The notes under the pieces: model-generated
Database searches by the model: none
Seen by the model: the letters and a program-made list of their open reading frames with translations, nothing else
What the model was told of the DNA's origin: nothing
Shown here: positions 51,046 through 62,758 of the stretch, in pieces
How the letters are laid out: every line of letters begins with the position of its first letter
Position numbering within the stretch: the first letter of the stretch is position 1
DNA from: Desulfobacterales bacterium
GTDB taxonomy: Bacteria; Desulfobacterota; Desulfobacteria; Desulfobacterales; Desulfosarcinaceae
NCBI GenBank assembly: GCA_016218685.1
Contig: JACRDD010000004.1
Location: 411,583 to 475,582, forward strand
Direction: 5' to 3'
DNA: 64,000 nt
Translations under genes and position numbers: made by a program

Positions 51046-54000
51046 TCAATCGTTTGGTTGAGCGTTTATCTTTTCTGATAGCCAGGCAGCTCGCAGTGAT
51101 TCGGCAGTGCGTTTTATACGCTCAATGGTGGGTGAATCCACTGAGGGCCTCGTAGTGGCCCCGCCGCCCAGCGGTTCTATGCCAAGATGGTCGATTTTAG
51201 AAAAAACTGGTGCCATTGCGGTGTCCGGGTCACGAAAGAAAAGACTTCCACGGATACGAATAAAAACCCAGCCAAGCCGTTCAAGGATCGCTTGCCTTTC
51301 GAGGTCACGGTGAAGTTGCTCCGGGGTATGCCATTGCTCACCATCGCACTCCACAGCTAGTCGCCTCGTTTTCCCCTCAACCACGAGATCAATCCGGTAA
51401 GCCCCCACCGGCCATTGAGGTTGTACTCGGTAGCCGCTGGCGACGAGCCGTTGCAGTACAAGTTTTTCAAAGATTGAATCGGTTCGTTTGACATTCTCCT
51501 CCGCCTCTCGCAGGAGAGCCTGCGGGTCGCGGGCGTGCTCAATGAGCCGGCGGCGCAAGTCACCGCTCTTAAGGTGGTTCTCAGGATCAAGCGAATGAAC
51601 GATCCAAAGTTGATTCCGCGCGCGACTGACAGCAACGTTGTACCGCTTTTTATACAAGTCTTTCGGACCCGCATCACGGTAGGAAAGCCGACCGTCCTCT
51701 GGCGGACCATCGACCATTGAGAGAAAGATTACGTCGCGCTCATCACCCTGGAATTGTGCTGCGTTTCCGCAGAGCAGCCTGTGTTTAGCGAAGATATCGG
51801 GTGCGAGTCGCAGTCGAAGTAGATTCTCAATCATCAATGCCTGCTCTTCGCCCAAGAGTGAAATCACGCCAAAGCTTGCAGTCTGTCCCGATTCATTCTT
51901 CACATACTCCGCATCACCGAGGCACGCGACGACGAGGGAAGCAATCTCCTCCGCTTCCACTTCGTTGGTTTTTCGGCGTCCATCTCGGAAACCATTCACA
52001 CGATGGGCTACCAATGCCGGGCGGACACTGGCCGAAAGTGGCTCGCGAAGCGCACGGATGCTGTTGTTGTAGGACAGGTGGTTACTGAACTGAATAATTT
52101 CCGGCACACAGCGAAAGTGTTCACGCAGAGCCACCACGCCGCCGAAGGCTGTTTCCGCGAGGTCATAGATCGAGGTCTGCCCGTCGTAGAGATGACTGTT
52201 GGGTATGCCTTGCAGATCGGTGGAAATGAGTCGCTGCACCTCATCAAGCCGTTGACCTACAGCATCCGGAGTTACTTGCTCCTTGTCTCCGACAACGACG
52301 TGCTCGCGCCCGAGATACAGTGCCGCGAGCGCTGTTACATCGCTTTGGCTCGCTTCATCAATGATCACCACGTCAAAGACGCTGGGTTTCCTATCGGATT
52401 TGTGTCTTGGGTCGAAGCTCTCATACACGCGGCTCAGCGGCATAATCCAAACGGGCACTGCGCGGCGTGCGGAAGCAAGGAGTTGCCGCGCCTGTCGCAA
52501 CAACTCAGGCGCGCGTTTGCCGGTTGCTTTGCCGACTTTGCGAATGGTCTGTACGAAACCCATCAATGCCTGCTGCGATTGCAGCCCCGTGCGCTCCCGC
52601 TGCGCAGCCCAAGTCTCGTTCTCAATGATTTGCGCTGCCGTTTGCCGCAGTTCGGCCTCCGTTTGATCGAGCCGCTCTTGGAGTTCCGTCATTGATACAG
52701 CCGCGCGACGCTCCAACTCTTGAAGCCACTGCCGCCAGCGCCAAGCCGCAATCACATCGCCCGGTGGGTGCGGAGCGTCGTGTGGCTTTTGCCGTTGCGT
52801 GATGATGCAAGTCCACGCGGGTGCGGCCGTTTCCAGCTTTTTGAGTAAAGCCACACGGATTTTGTATGCTTCACGGAGCCCTTCGAGCCGTGCGAGTTCG
52901 CGGCAGGCTTCCTCATAGTTTTCCACAGCCCATGTGTCCTGCGCTTCGAGCAACACCGAAGCTGAATCGCTCAGCGGAAAGCTTGCAAGATAAGTGCGTT
53001 GCGCTTGCAAGGCTGCAGACAACTCAGCTTGCCGGAGCAGTGCTGCCTGCGCTTCGACAACCTCCACTAAGCCAATCGAACCAGCACTTTGCACTCGGGC
53101 CAACTCGCCATGGTCTCCAGGCATAGGCGGATGCGCGGCCAGCCATGCGTCCCAGCGAAAACCCGCCGCACGCAATTCGCCAATGAGTGGTTCCCAGACT
53201 GTTCCGCGCCATTCAAGACGTGTACGTATTTCCACAGCATAGCCCTGAGCCGCGCGTTCCGGTGAGCGGCCAAGGCTTTCAACTGCTGGCCCCTCGAGGC
53301 TTTCCACGGCGCGACGCCAACGAGCCGTGAAGCGGTTCCGGCTTACCTCCACCTGCGACATAGCGCTTAACGCTCGAAACTCATCTCGTGTATTCGGAGC
53401 ATGGCCTTCCACGCGGCAGGCTTCAATGAGTTGATGCCATGCCCGGCGGGTGAATTTAGTCTTCAAACCGAACGTTCCGCCCGCTTCTACGAACGTCACG
53501 ATTTCGCCAAGCATTGATGCCACTTCATCAACCGGACGATCCTGCGGGAGTTTCGGCCCATGCGCCATTATGAGCCGGTACGCCGTACCTGCCTCGCTCA
53601 CCAGAGCCTCCACGTCGGCGAGCAAATCCTGCCATGACTCCCGCAAGCCTCCACCCATCCATCCCGCGAACAGTACTTCTCGCAGCCAGTTCTTTTTCTC
53701 GGCCAGCATCGCCGCCGCCTGCTGGACGCGTTGATGAAGCTCTTGGAGTTGTGTCGCTGTGTGACCGGCGGCGTTTCCGTTCCAAAGCTCGGGCCGATGC
53801 GCTTTTGCACGCGAATCCGCACTCGCTCGCTCCGCTGCGAGTAGGCGAAAATCCGAAGGCTTAACCAACTCATATAATGCCGGTTGTGACACCGCGAGCT
53901 GTGCCTCGTCCGCTATCGCGACGATGCCTTGTGAAGCGTAAAGTTGCCGAACCTCAGCCTCAGAAAGCGGGCACAGAGTGCCCGGGGGGAGCGGCCCAGG

Positions 54001-55596
54001 TATCCACCCATCGCGCTTCTCGTCCGCTTTTACACGTTTCGCCACATCGATCGGGCTTAAGCCTTCGCCGCCGAGCACGATTTCCTCCACCTCGCTGAAC
54101 CGGGCATCGCGAAGCTGCCGCCGAAGCGCATAGGCGACGTCGATCATCTTCCGCCGCTTGTCGCGGAGCAGCCCCGCCTCCCGCCGCAGGCTCGCTGCAT
54201 CGGAACGGGATAGCCGGTCGGCGATGTCTTGCGCAGCGCGCGAAAGTTGCGCCTGACTGTCCGCATCGCCTTCGAGCACGCTAAGGCAGAGTGGCTGGAG
54301 TGCTTCGTCCACCTGCCGCCGGAGCACCCGTAGCGCTTTTGTCGTATGCGCAGTTACGAGCACGGTCTTCCCTTGCGAGAGCAGATAGCCGAGCAGATTT
54401 GCAATCGTGTGCGTCTTTCCAGTGCCCGGCGGGCCTTGCACAAGCACGGCTCGCGCCTTTGTCAGCCGTGCCGCAATTTCATGCTGCTCCCTGTTCGCTG
54501 GCTTGCTGAAAAGGATGTCCGGTTCTGGCACGTCTGGTCTTCTTGGTGCCTCGCCCTTGCCGCTGCTCGGCACCTCTCGCTTGTCCTCGGTCTCGACGCC
54601 AACGATGCGCGACAGCCCTTCCGGTGGCTGAGTGCCTTCGTCTTCCAAATCCTCCACGATGTAGTCCAGCGTCGTGCTAAGGCCTGCCATTCGTGGGCGA
54701 GAAACAATCACCGGCTCACGCCAGATGCTCGGTCGGTTAATCGCTGCTCCATGCACCTTATCTTCAAGAAACTCGCCGTCATTGAACAGCCCCTGCACGA
54801 GCCGCCTAAAAAAACCCTCGGTGCTGGCGCCGCCAAGTGGCTCTACCGGTTGCTCCTCCAGTTCCTTGTCGAAGTGGGCGATCATCCGGCCCTCGATGCT
54901 CGGCACCAGCCGCAGCAGCGCGCGATAAAGTTCCACCTTTTCCGTTCCCGTGTTGAAGCGAAACTCCGGTACCGACGGGTCGAACTCCAGGTTTACCCGC
55001 TGCATCAGAACCGGATGCCGTATGAAGTGCTCCGCTACAGCAAGCATTCCGTCTGCAAGCATTAGTTCCACACGATCGCCTTCGCGCTGCATCATCGTCC
55101 ATAGCGCGTGAATTCGCTCGAAAAGCTTCCGCGCTGCAACTGCCGGCCGTTCAGCCACAACCCATTTCGTGCGTGCCGCTGTCCATACCTTCAGTGCCGC
55201 GGCGCGCTCCCGGTCCTCCACAAAAGCCACGGTGATGGTCTGTGTATCCTTGACCTTAAAGTTCCGGGACACCAGCACTTCCGCATCGTCATCTACCGAC
55301 TGCCACCCCGGTTTCAGCCAGCCGTCAAGAGTATCGGGGGGCTTCGGGCACGGTGTCAGCCTTGCTCGCTGGATGCGAATGAGCGGCTCCATTTCCGCCT
55401 CTGCTGCCTCGTCGACATCATCTTCCTCGCGGTCGCCGCGCCGCACTTGCACACATGGATGCGCTGGCCATGTGTCCAGCCGCAGCACCTCCGGCCCCGA
55501 TAAATCACGCGGCACCGGGTTCCGCAGCTCATTCAGCTCCTTCAGGAACTTGAAGGTCTGGACCAGTCTTTCTTTGGCACTATTTGAAGGGTTCAT
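51046..55596 (-). CDS. SF1 (UPF1/DNA2-like) helicase fused to a PD-(D/E)xK/Vsr-like nuclease domain; defence candidate
   Basis: The 1,516-residue protein has an uncharacterised N-terminal region (1-360) and Walker A at about 388-396 (GPPGTGKTHTIANLLGY). A long helical insertion of several hundred residues follows, then the second half of an SF1 core: VVIIDEASQSDVTALAAL, VVVGDKEQVTP, REHFRCVPEIIQFSN, AAQFQGDERDVIFLSMV and YNVAVSRARNQLWI. A C-terminal nuclease domain (about 1371-1465) has Glu1377, Asp1403 (RIDLVV) and Glu1416-x-Asp1418 (AVECDGEQWH), a full PD-(D/E)xK/Vsr-like set. Similar helicase-nuclease fusions occur in anti-phage islands. It lies between antitoxin genes, a palindromic element and decayed genes. 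Phage defence is inference; the domains are clear. Confidence 0.88.
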   Translation of the reverse strand: MNPSNSAKERLVQTFKFLKELNELRNPVPRDLSGPEVLRLDTWPAHPCVQVRRGDREEDDVDEAAEAEMEPLIRIQRARLTPCPKPPDTLDGWLKPGWQSVDDDAEVLVSRNFKVKDTQTITVAFVEDRERAAALKVWTAARTKWVVAERPAVAARKLFERIHALWTMMQREGDRVELMLADGMLAVAEHFIRHPVLMQRVNLEFDPSVPEFRFNTGTEKVELYRALLRLVPSIEGRMIAHFDKELEEQPVEPLGGASTEGFFRRLVQGLFNDGEFLEDKVHGAAINRPSIWREPVIVSRPRMAGLSTTLDYIVEDLEDEGTQPPEGLSRIVGVETEDKREVPSSGKGEAPRRPDVPEPDILFSKPANREQHEIAARLTKARAVLVQGPPGTGKTHTIANLLGYLLSQGKTVLVTAHTTKALRVLRRQVDEALQPLCLSVLEGDADSQAQLSRAAQDIADRLSRSDAASLRREAGLLRDKRRKMIDVAYALRRQLRDARFSEVEEIVLGGEGLSPIDVAKRVKADEKRDGWIPGPLPPGTLCPLSEAEVRQLYASQGIVAIADEAQLAVSQPALYELVKPSDFRLLAAERASADSRAKAHRPELWNGNAAGHTATQLQELHQRVQQAAAMLAEKKNWLREVLFAGWMGGGLRESWQDLLADVEALVSEAGTAYRLIMAHGPKLPQDRPVDEVASMLGEIVTFVEAGGTFGLKTKFTRRAWHQLIEACRVEGHAPNTRDEFRALSAMSQVEVSRNRFTARWRRAVESLEGPAVESLGRSPERAAQGYAVEIRTRLEWRGTVWEPLIGELRAAGFRWDAWLAAHPPMPGDHGELARVQSAGSIGLVEVVEAQAALLRQAELSAALQAQRTYLASFPLSDSASVLLEAQDTWAVENYEEACRELARLEGLREAYKIRVALLKKLETAAPAWTCIITQRQKPHDAPHPPGDVIAAWRWRQWLQELERRAAVSMTELQERLDQTEAELRQTAAQIIENETWAAQRERTGLQSQQALMGFVQTIRKVGKATGKRAPELLRQARQLLASARRAVPVWIMPLSRVYESFDPRHKSDRKPSVFDVVIIDEASQSDVTALAALYLGREHVVVGDKEQVTPDAVGQRLDEVQRLISTDLQGIPNSHLYDGQTSIYDLAETAFGGVVALREHFRCVPEIIQFSNHLSYNNSIRALREPLSASVRPALVAHRVNGFRDGRRKTNEVEAEEIASLVVACLGDAEYVKNESGQTASFGVISLLGEEQALMIENLLRLRLAPDIFAKHRLLCGNAAQFQGDERDVIFLSMVDGPPEDGRLSYRDAGPKDLYKKRYNVAVSRARNQLWIVHSLDPENHLKSGDLRRRLIEHARDPQALLREAEENVKRTDSIFEKLVLQRLVASGYRVQPQWPVGAYRIDLVVEGKTRRLAVECDGEQWHTPEQLHRDLERQAILERLGWVFIRIRGSLFFRDPDTAMAPVFSKIDHLGIEPLGGGATTRPSVDSPTIERIKRTAESLRAAWLSEKINAQPND

Positions 55597-55812
55597 TTAT
55601 CCTTTGCACCTTCTACGAATGCAGGCATATGCCCAAAGGGTCTGTAGAAAAAGTCTCTTTACGGCGAATTTTCTTCAAGTATGCAAAAAACTTAGTTTCT
55701 CCGCCCCAAGGTAAAAGTAAGATTATACACTCCAAAAGATCAACCGGCTTTTGTAGATTCTCAGCGAGGTGGCTTTGGGGCGAGCGATACGAACCAGGCA
55801 ACAGCCACCTAA

Positions 55813-56406
55813 TTATGCGATTGCTTGCAAGCCAGAAGAACGCCTCTCTTCTTCGATTCTACGCTTTTCGAGTTTTGCTTTATTGTCCTCTATGAATTTT
55901 ATAGGATTCCAATTTTCATATACCTTAGAAGGAATACTGTACTTTCTTCTTAACCTTGTAGATAGATCATTGGCAACTATACCTATTTTTGCATATTGAT
56001 ATTGGCGCTCTTCGATTCCCTCCCCATAGTCAGGAGGGCCGGCAATATATTCGAAAACATCGTTAATTTTGCCATCCGCTTCTTCTATAAAGGAGGGAAA
56101 ATTTAAAATGTCGTACATTAAATTAGATGGTAGTGCTTGCCAATCAACGTCCAGAGAATGAAAATCAATCTTCGGGCAAATTGTATTTAGTCGTGCGCAT
56201 CCTTGCTCATCAGGGCCATTCATTTCTCCATCATCTCCAACGACCGCAGCACAACTACTGACAAATCGGTCCAGCATGCATACTACTCTGATAGCTAAAT
56301 ACTCTGCACGCTTTTTCCTTGTCCGATAATTGTGGAATAATTCTTTTAAAACAGTAAGTATAGCTCCTAATACAACACCAGAAAGGCCAATTAAAACTTT
56401 TTCCAT
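55813..56406 (-). CDS. Low-GC protein of unknown function with an N-terminal membrane helix
   Basis: The 197-residue protein starts MEKVLIGLSGVVLGAILTVLKELFHNY, a single N-terminal membrane helix followed by a charged segment (RTRKKRAEYLA), which predicts a cytoplasmic C-terminal domain. The rest is mainly helical, with an acidic loop (VVGDDGEMNGPDEQG) and no motif I recognise. Its codons are AT-rich compared with the neighbouring helicase, uvrA and lhr genes, a sign of transfer. It lies 216 bases upstream of the helicase-nuclease on the same strand, so the two could act together. The start follows a GAGATAA sequence. Confidence 0.75.
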   Translation of the reverse strand: MEKVLIGLSGVVLGAILTVLKELFHNYRTRKKRAEYLAIRVVCMLDRFVSSCAAVVGDDGEMNGPDEQGCARLNTICPKIDFHSLDVDWQALPSNLMYDILNFPSFIEEADGKINDVFEYIAGPPDYGEGIEERQYQYAKIGIVANDLSTRLRRKYSIPSKVYENWNPIKFIEDNKAKLEKRRIEEERRSSGLQAIA

Positions 56407-56416
56407 ATCGTTTATC

Positions 56417-56698
56417 TCACAAAGAAACTAAACCAAGTTTACGCATAACTTCGTTTAGTCCGCCTTTTAGAGTTTTACTTATTTTGCGTCTAATCCGGGG
56501 ACGAATGGGATCTATTTTGCAAATCATCTGTCCGGAAGGCAGATTTGCCTTGATAGCCCTTAAGAATGGAACACAGCCCCCTTCAATTTCGTATTATGAG
56601 GGCTACGGTTCAAATGGGCGCCGCGGCCCTCTTGGTTTCTTTATATCGGGTCTGATCTCCAGTGTCGTTTGCAAACTATCCGATAGGTCGGTTTTACG
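56417..56698 (-). pseudogene. Decayed gene fragment upstream of the membrane protein gene
   Basis: The minus strand keeps a 59-codon open end (EGGCVPFLRAIKANLPSGQ and on to VMRKLGLVSL) that stops at 56417-56419, ten bases before the membrane protein start, a normal operon spacing. Further upstream the same frame stays protein-like (TTLEIRPDIKKPRGPRRPFEP) but is broken by a TAG at 56603 and a TAA at 56594. A possible continuation in another frame lies beyond 56700. I read it as the 3' end of a lost third gene of this island. The family is not recognised, and chance cannot be excluded. The remaining bases to uvrA show nothing. Confidence 0.4.
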
Positions 56699-56870
56699 TC
56701 AATGGAATAATAGCGTTTTCTCAACCTTTGGGCATTGATGTGGCGGTGTTTGGCCAGCCGGGGCCTGCGTTGCCTCGGGATTCATGCGGCCGTGGGCGGC
56801 TTGTGGCGTGCTTGACAAACTGGGGGGCTTTCTCTAGGTTAACGCGTTGCATCAGATTGGATTGGAAATA

Positions 56871-59750
<2,880 letters not shown>

Positions 59751-59757
59751 AACACGC

Positions 59758-60579
59758 ATGGAAGAGATGAAGACCTACACCGGCACGCTGCTGGGGCACA
59801 TCCGCCAGAAGGCCCCCCTGATCCACAACATCACCAACTATGTGGCGATGAACAGTTCGGCCAACATCCTGCTGGCCGTCGGCGCCTCGCCGGTCATGGC
59901 CCACTGCAAGGCCGAAGTGGCGGAGATGACCGCCATGGCCGGGGCCCTGGTACTGAACATCGGCACGTTGCAGGAGGATTGGGTCGAGGCCATGATCATG
60001 GCCGGCCAAAAGGCCAATGCGGTCGGCATCCCCGTGATCCTCGATCCGGTGGGCGCCGGCGCCACGGCCTTGCGCACGGCGGCCGTGCGGCAAATCATGC
60101 AATCCTGTTCCATCGCCGTGCTGCGGGGTAATGCTTCGGAGATTCTCTCGTTGGAATCGGCCGGGATCAAGACCAAGGGCGTGGACTCTTCCCTGGGGCT
60201 GACCGAGGCGGGGGTCGAGGCGGCAATGCACCTGGCGCGGGAGAAACGATGCATCGTGGCGGTTTCCGGAGCGGAAGATTGCATCACCGACGGCCGGCGC
60301 GTGTACTGCGTGGGCAATGGGCAGGCACTGATGACCAAGGTGACCGGCCTCGGTTGTGGCCTGTCGGCCGTGACGGCCGCGTTCTGCGCCGTGGCCGAAG
60401 GGGATCGTCTGCGGGCGACGGCCGCGGCGTTTGCCTTTTATGGGCTCTGCGCCGATCTGGCCATCCGGGAGAGCGCCAAGCCCGGCAGCTTTTATACGGC
60501 TTTTCTGGATCGGCTCTATGACACGGGGCCGGAAGAGATTCAAAAGGGTCTCAAAGTCGCTTTTTCCGAAAATGGATGA
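59758..60579 (+). CDS. thiM: Hydroxyethylthiazole kinase
   Basis: The 273-residue protein has the ThiM pattern: PLIHNITNYVAMNSSANILLAVGASPVMAH at the N-terminus, VILDPVGAGAT in the middle, LRGNASEI, and the catalytic anion-hole region TKVTGLGCGLSAVTAAF. In this family a cysteine sits in the GCGL loop, as here. It phosphorylates 4-methyl-5-(2-hydroxyethyl)thiazole for thiamine salvage. It starts seven bases after uvrA, with GGGAG ahead of it, so both are probably on one transcript. The usual partners thiE and thiD are not in the window. Confidence 0.95.
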   Translation: MEEMKTYTGTLLGHIRQKAPLIHNITNYVAMNSSANILLAVGASPVMAHCKAEVAEMTAMAGALVLNIGTLQEDWVEAMIMAGQKANAVGIPVILDPVGAGATALRTAAVRQIMQSCSIAVLRGNASEILSLESAGIKTKGVDSSLGLTEAGVEAAMHLAREKRCIVAVSGAEDCITDGRRVYCVGNGQALMTKVTGLGCGLSAVTAAFCAVAEGDRLRATAAAFAFYGLCADLAIRESAKPGSFYTAFLDRLYDTGPEEIQKGLKVAFSENG

Positions 60580-60582
60580 TGT

Positions 60583-62346
60583 TTACGCTTGGGTGCCCAT
60601 CAGGCCGGACTCCCGGTAGAGGCGGGCATAGAGGCTGTCGGCATGGCCGACCAGTTCGGTGTGAATCCCCTCCTGGACAATGCGGCCGCAGTCCATGACC
60701 ACGATCTTGTCGGCCCGCACGATGGTGGAGATGCGGTGGGCGATGGTGATTGTGGTGCGCTTCTCCATCAGCCGCTCCAGGGCTTCGTACACCTGCTGCT
60801 CGGAGAGGGCGTCCAGGTTGGAGGTGGATTCGTCCAGCACCAGAATCGGGGCATCCTTGAGGAAGGCGCGGGCCATGGCTATGCGTTGCTTCTGACCGCC
60901 GGAGAGGCGCACGCCGCGCTCGCCCACCAGGGTTTGCAGGCCGTCGGGCAGACTCTCGATGAAGGGCAGGGCGTTGGCCAGTTCGGCGGCCCGCCAGATC
61001 TCCTCCCGGGTGGCCGCGGCCCTGCCCACCCGGATGTTATCTTCCACGGTCCCGCTGAAGAGCATCAGGTCCTGCTGCACGAGGGCGATCTGCGAACGCA
61101 AAGAGTGCAGTTGGACATCCTTTATATCCTGCCCGTCGATGCACACCCGGCCCTGGAGCGGATCGTGAAAACGGATCAATAGTTTGATCAGGCTCGATTT
61201 GCCGGCCCCGCTGGGACCTACGAGCGCCACGCGCTTTCCGGCCGGAATCGTCAGGCTCAATCCGCTGATAATCGTCTGCGCGTCGGGATAGCCGAAGGCC
61301 ACCTGCTCGAAGCGGATCTCTCCGTGGCGGATGGCCAGGGGCGCGCTGGAAGGGTCCGTGCCTTCGGGCTCGCGGTCGAAGAACTCGAAGAGCCGGTCGA
61401 TGGCCGCCCGGGCATCGGCCAACTGGATATTGAGCTCGCTGAGGCGGTTGAGCGGGTGGTAGATCATCTCCAGGTAGGCGAAGAACGCCATCAGGGCGCC
61501 GACGCTCAGGGTGCCGCCCAGCACCATGTGGCCGCCGGCCCAGATCACCAGCACCGGCGGGATGCGCGTCAGCAGGGCGGTCAGGCCCAGGGAGAGGGCA
61601 TAGGTGCGGATGTTGGTCTGCACCGCCTCGCGGTGCAGCCGGCAGCGGTCCAGGAAACGCTCTACCTCTTCGCCTTCGATGGTGAAGCTTTTGACTTCGG
61701 TGATCCCCGACACCGTCTCGTGCAGGTTGCCTTCGATGCTATCCATGCGCATGCGCGCCTGTTTGGAATTGCTTTTCATGCGCGCCCCCAGCCGTTTGTG
61801 GATCAGGACATACAGCGGCAGGGTGCAAAAGGCGATCAGCGAAAGTCGCCAGTTCATGATCACGATCACCACGGAGATGGAGAGCAGCGTGGTCAAATCC
61901 ATGAAGACATTGGTGCCGGTCAGCCCGATGAAGCGTTGGGCTGTGTTGACATCGGTGATTAGGCGCGCCGAAATTACGCCGGTCTGATAGCGCTGGAAAA
62001 AATCGATGGGCAGGCGTTGCAAATGCCGGAAGAGATCCCGGCGCACATCGAAGACGATGTCCTGGGCCAGATGATCGGCGATGTAGGTGCGCAGGTGGCA
62101 GGTCAACGCGTAGATCGTGAACAGCACCAGGGCCGCCACCATCAGGTGGTCCAGATCCAGGCCGAGGCGGCCGGGCTTTCCGGAGAGAACCCCGTCCACC
62201 GCTTCCTTGAGCACCCAGGGGAAAACCACCGGAAGGTTATATTTGGTGACGCCAATGAGGGTGGAGAGCACCAGTCGGCGCCAGTAGGGGCGGGCGTATG
62301 CCAGGAAGCGCCGCAGATTGTTCGGACGATGGGTCATGGAAAACAT
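60583..62346 (-). CDS. ABC exporter, permease-ATPase fusion (MsbA-like)
   Basis: The 587-residue protein has a six-helix type-1 exporter domain (residues 1-320; LAQDIVFDVRRDLFRHLQRLPIDFFQRYQTG is the typical coupling segment). An ATPase domain follows, with Walker A GPSGAGKSSLIKLL, the Q-loop IALVQQDLMLFSGTVEDNI, signature LSGGQKQRIAMARAF and Walker B PILVLDESTSNLD. It is a homodimeric half-transporter for lipids or drugs. A start three codons later (MTHRPNN) is equally possible; neither has a clear ribosome site. It converges with thiM (three-base gap). Confidence 0.93.
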   Translation of the reverse strand: MFSMTHRPNNLRRFLAYARPYWRRLVLSTLIGVTKYNLPVVFPWVLKEAVDGVLSGKPGRLGLDLDHLMVAALVLFTIYALTCHLRTYIADHLAQDIVFDVRRDLFRHLQRLPIDFFQRYQTGVISARLITDVNTAQRFIGLTGTNVFMDLTTLLSISVVIVIMNWRLSLIAFCTLPLYVLIHKRLGARMKSNSKQARMRMDSIEGNLHETVSGITEVKSFTIEGEEVERFLDRCRLHREAVQTNIRTYALSLGLTALLTRIPPVLVIWAGGHMVLGGTLSVGALMAFFAYLEMIYHPLNRLSELNIQLADARAAIDRLFEFFDREPEGTDPSSAPLAIRHGEIRFEQVAFGYPDAQTIISGLSLTIPAGKRVALVGPSGAGKSSLIKLLIRFHDPLQGRVCIDGQDIKDVQLHSLRSQIALVQQDLMLFSGTVEDNIRVGRAAATREEIWRAAELANALPFIESLPDGLQTLVGERGVRLSGGQKQRIAMARAFLKDAPILVLDESTSNLDALSEQQVYEALERLMEKRTTITIAHRISTIVRADKIVVMDCGRIVQEGIHTELVGHADSLYARLYRESGLMGTQA

Positions 62347-62758
62347 ATGTCGATTTGAAGCACGGCCGTCAAGAGTTATTGCCGGAACGCGGCGGCCGAG
62401 TGCGCTGCTTCCGAACGCTGCTTAACCGGGAGCGATTCAAGATATAGATTTTTACCCCATCTCAATTAGGGTTTTCGCCATTCAATTGGTTCGGCCATTC
62501 TGATAGAAATCGTTCTAATCCTGATGAAAAGCCAAGATTGAGGTTTCAGCGGTAACGGATCAGGCAGTTTCCTGAAGTTATATCGGCATCAGCTCCAAAA
62601 GCCTCCCCCGCTGCTTGGCTTTCACCAGCACAGGCTTCATTACTTACTACAAGTGTTTTCATCACAAAGGCGTTTGAGAACGGTGTGGTCGTTCTTGGCA
62701 AGAGGGTTGGGCTCGTTTTTCGAGACCATCATGGGCAAAAGAAAAATGGGAGGGAAGA
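62347..62758. other. Non-coding region before the CBM2 protein gene
   Basis: This 412-base divergent region is locally AT-richer than the flanks and contains no supportable gene. GGGAGGGAAGA at its right end is the ribosome site of the CBM2 protein. I see no riboswitch or terminator that I can name. Confidence 0.45.

Noticed and set aside
55613..55801. A 62-codon minus-strand open frame between the membrane protein and the helicase-nuclease
   Set aside because: No ribosome site and no recognisable pattern. It could be a small third gene, but nothing supports it beyond being open.
56484..56738. An 84-codon plus-strand open frame before uvrA
   Set aside because: No ribosome site, and the opposite strand shows a more protein-like decayed frame that ends at operon spacing from the next gene.
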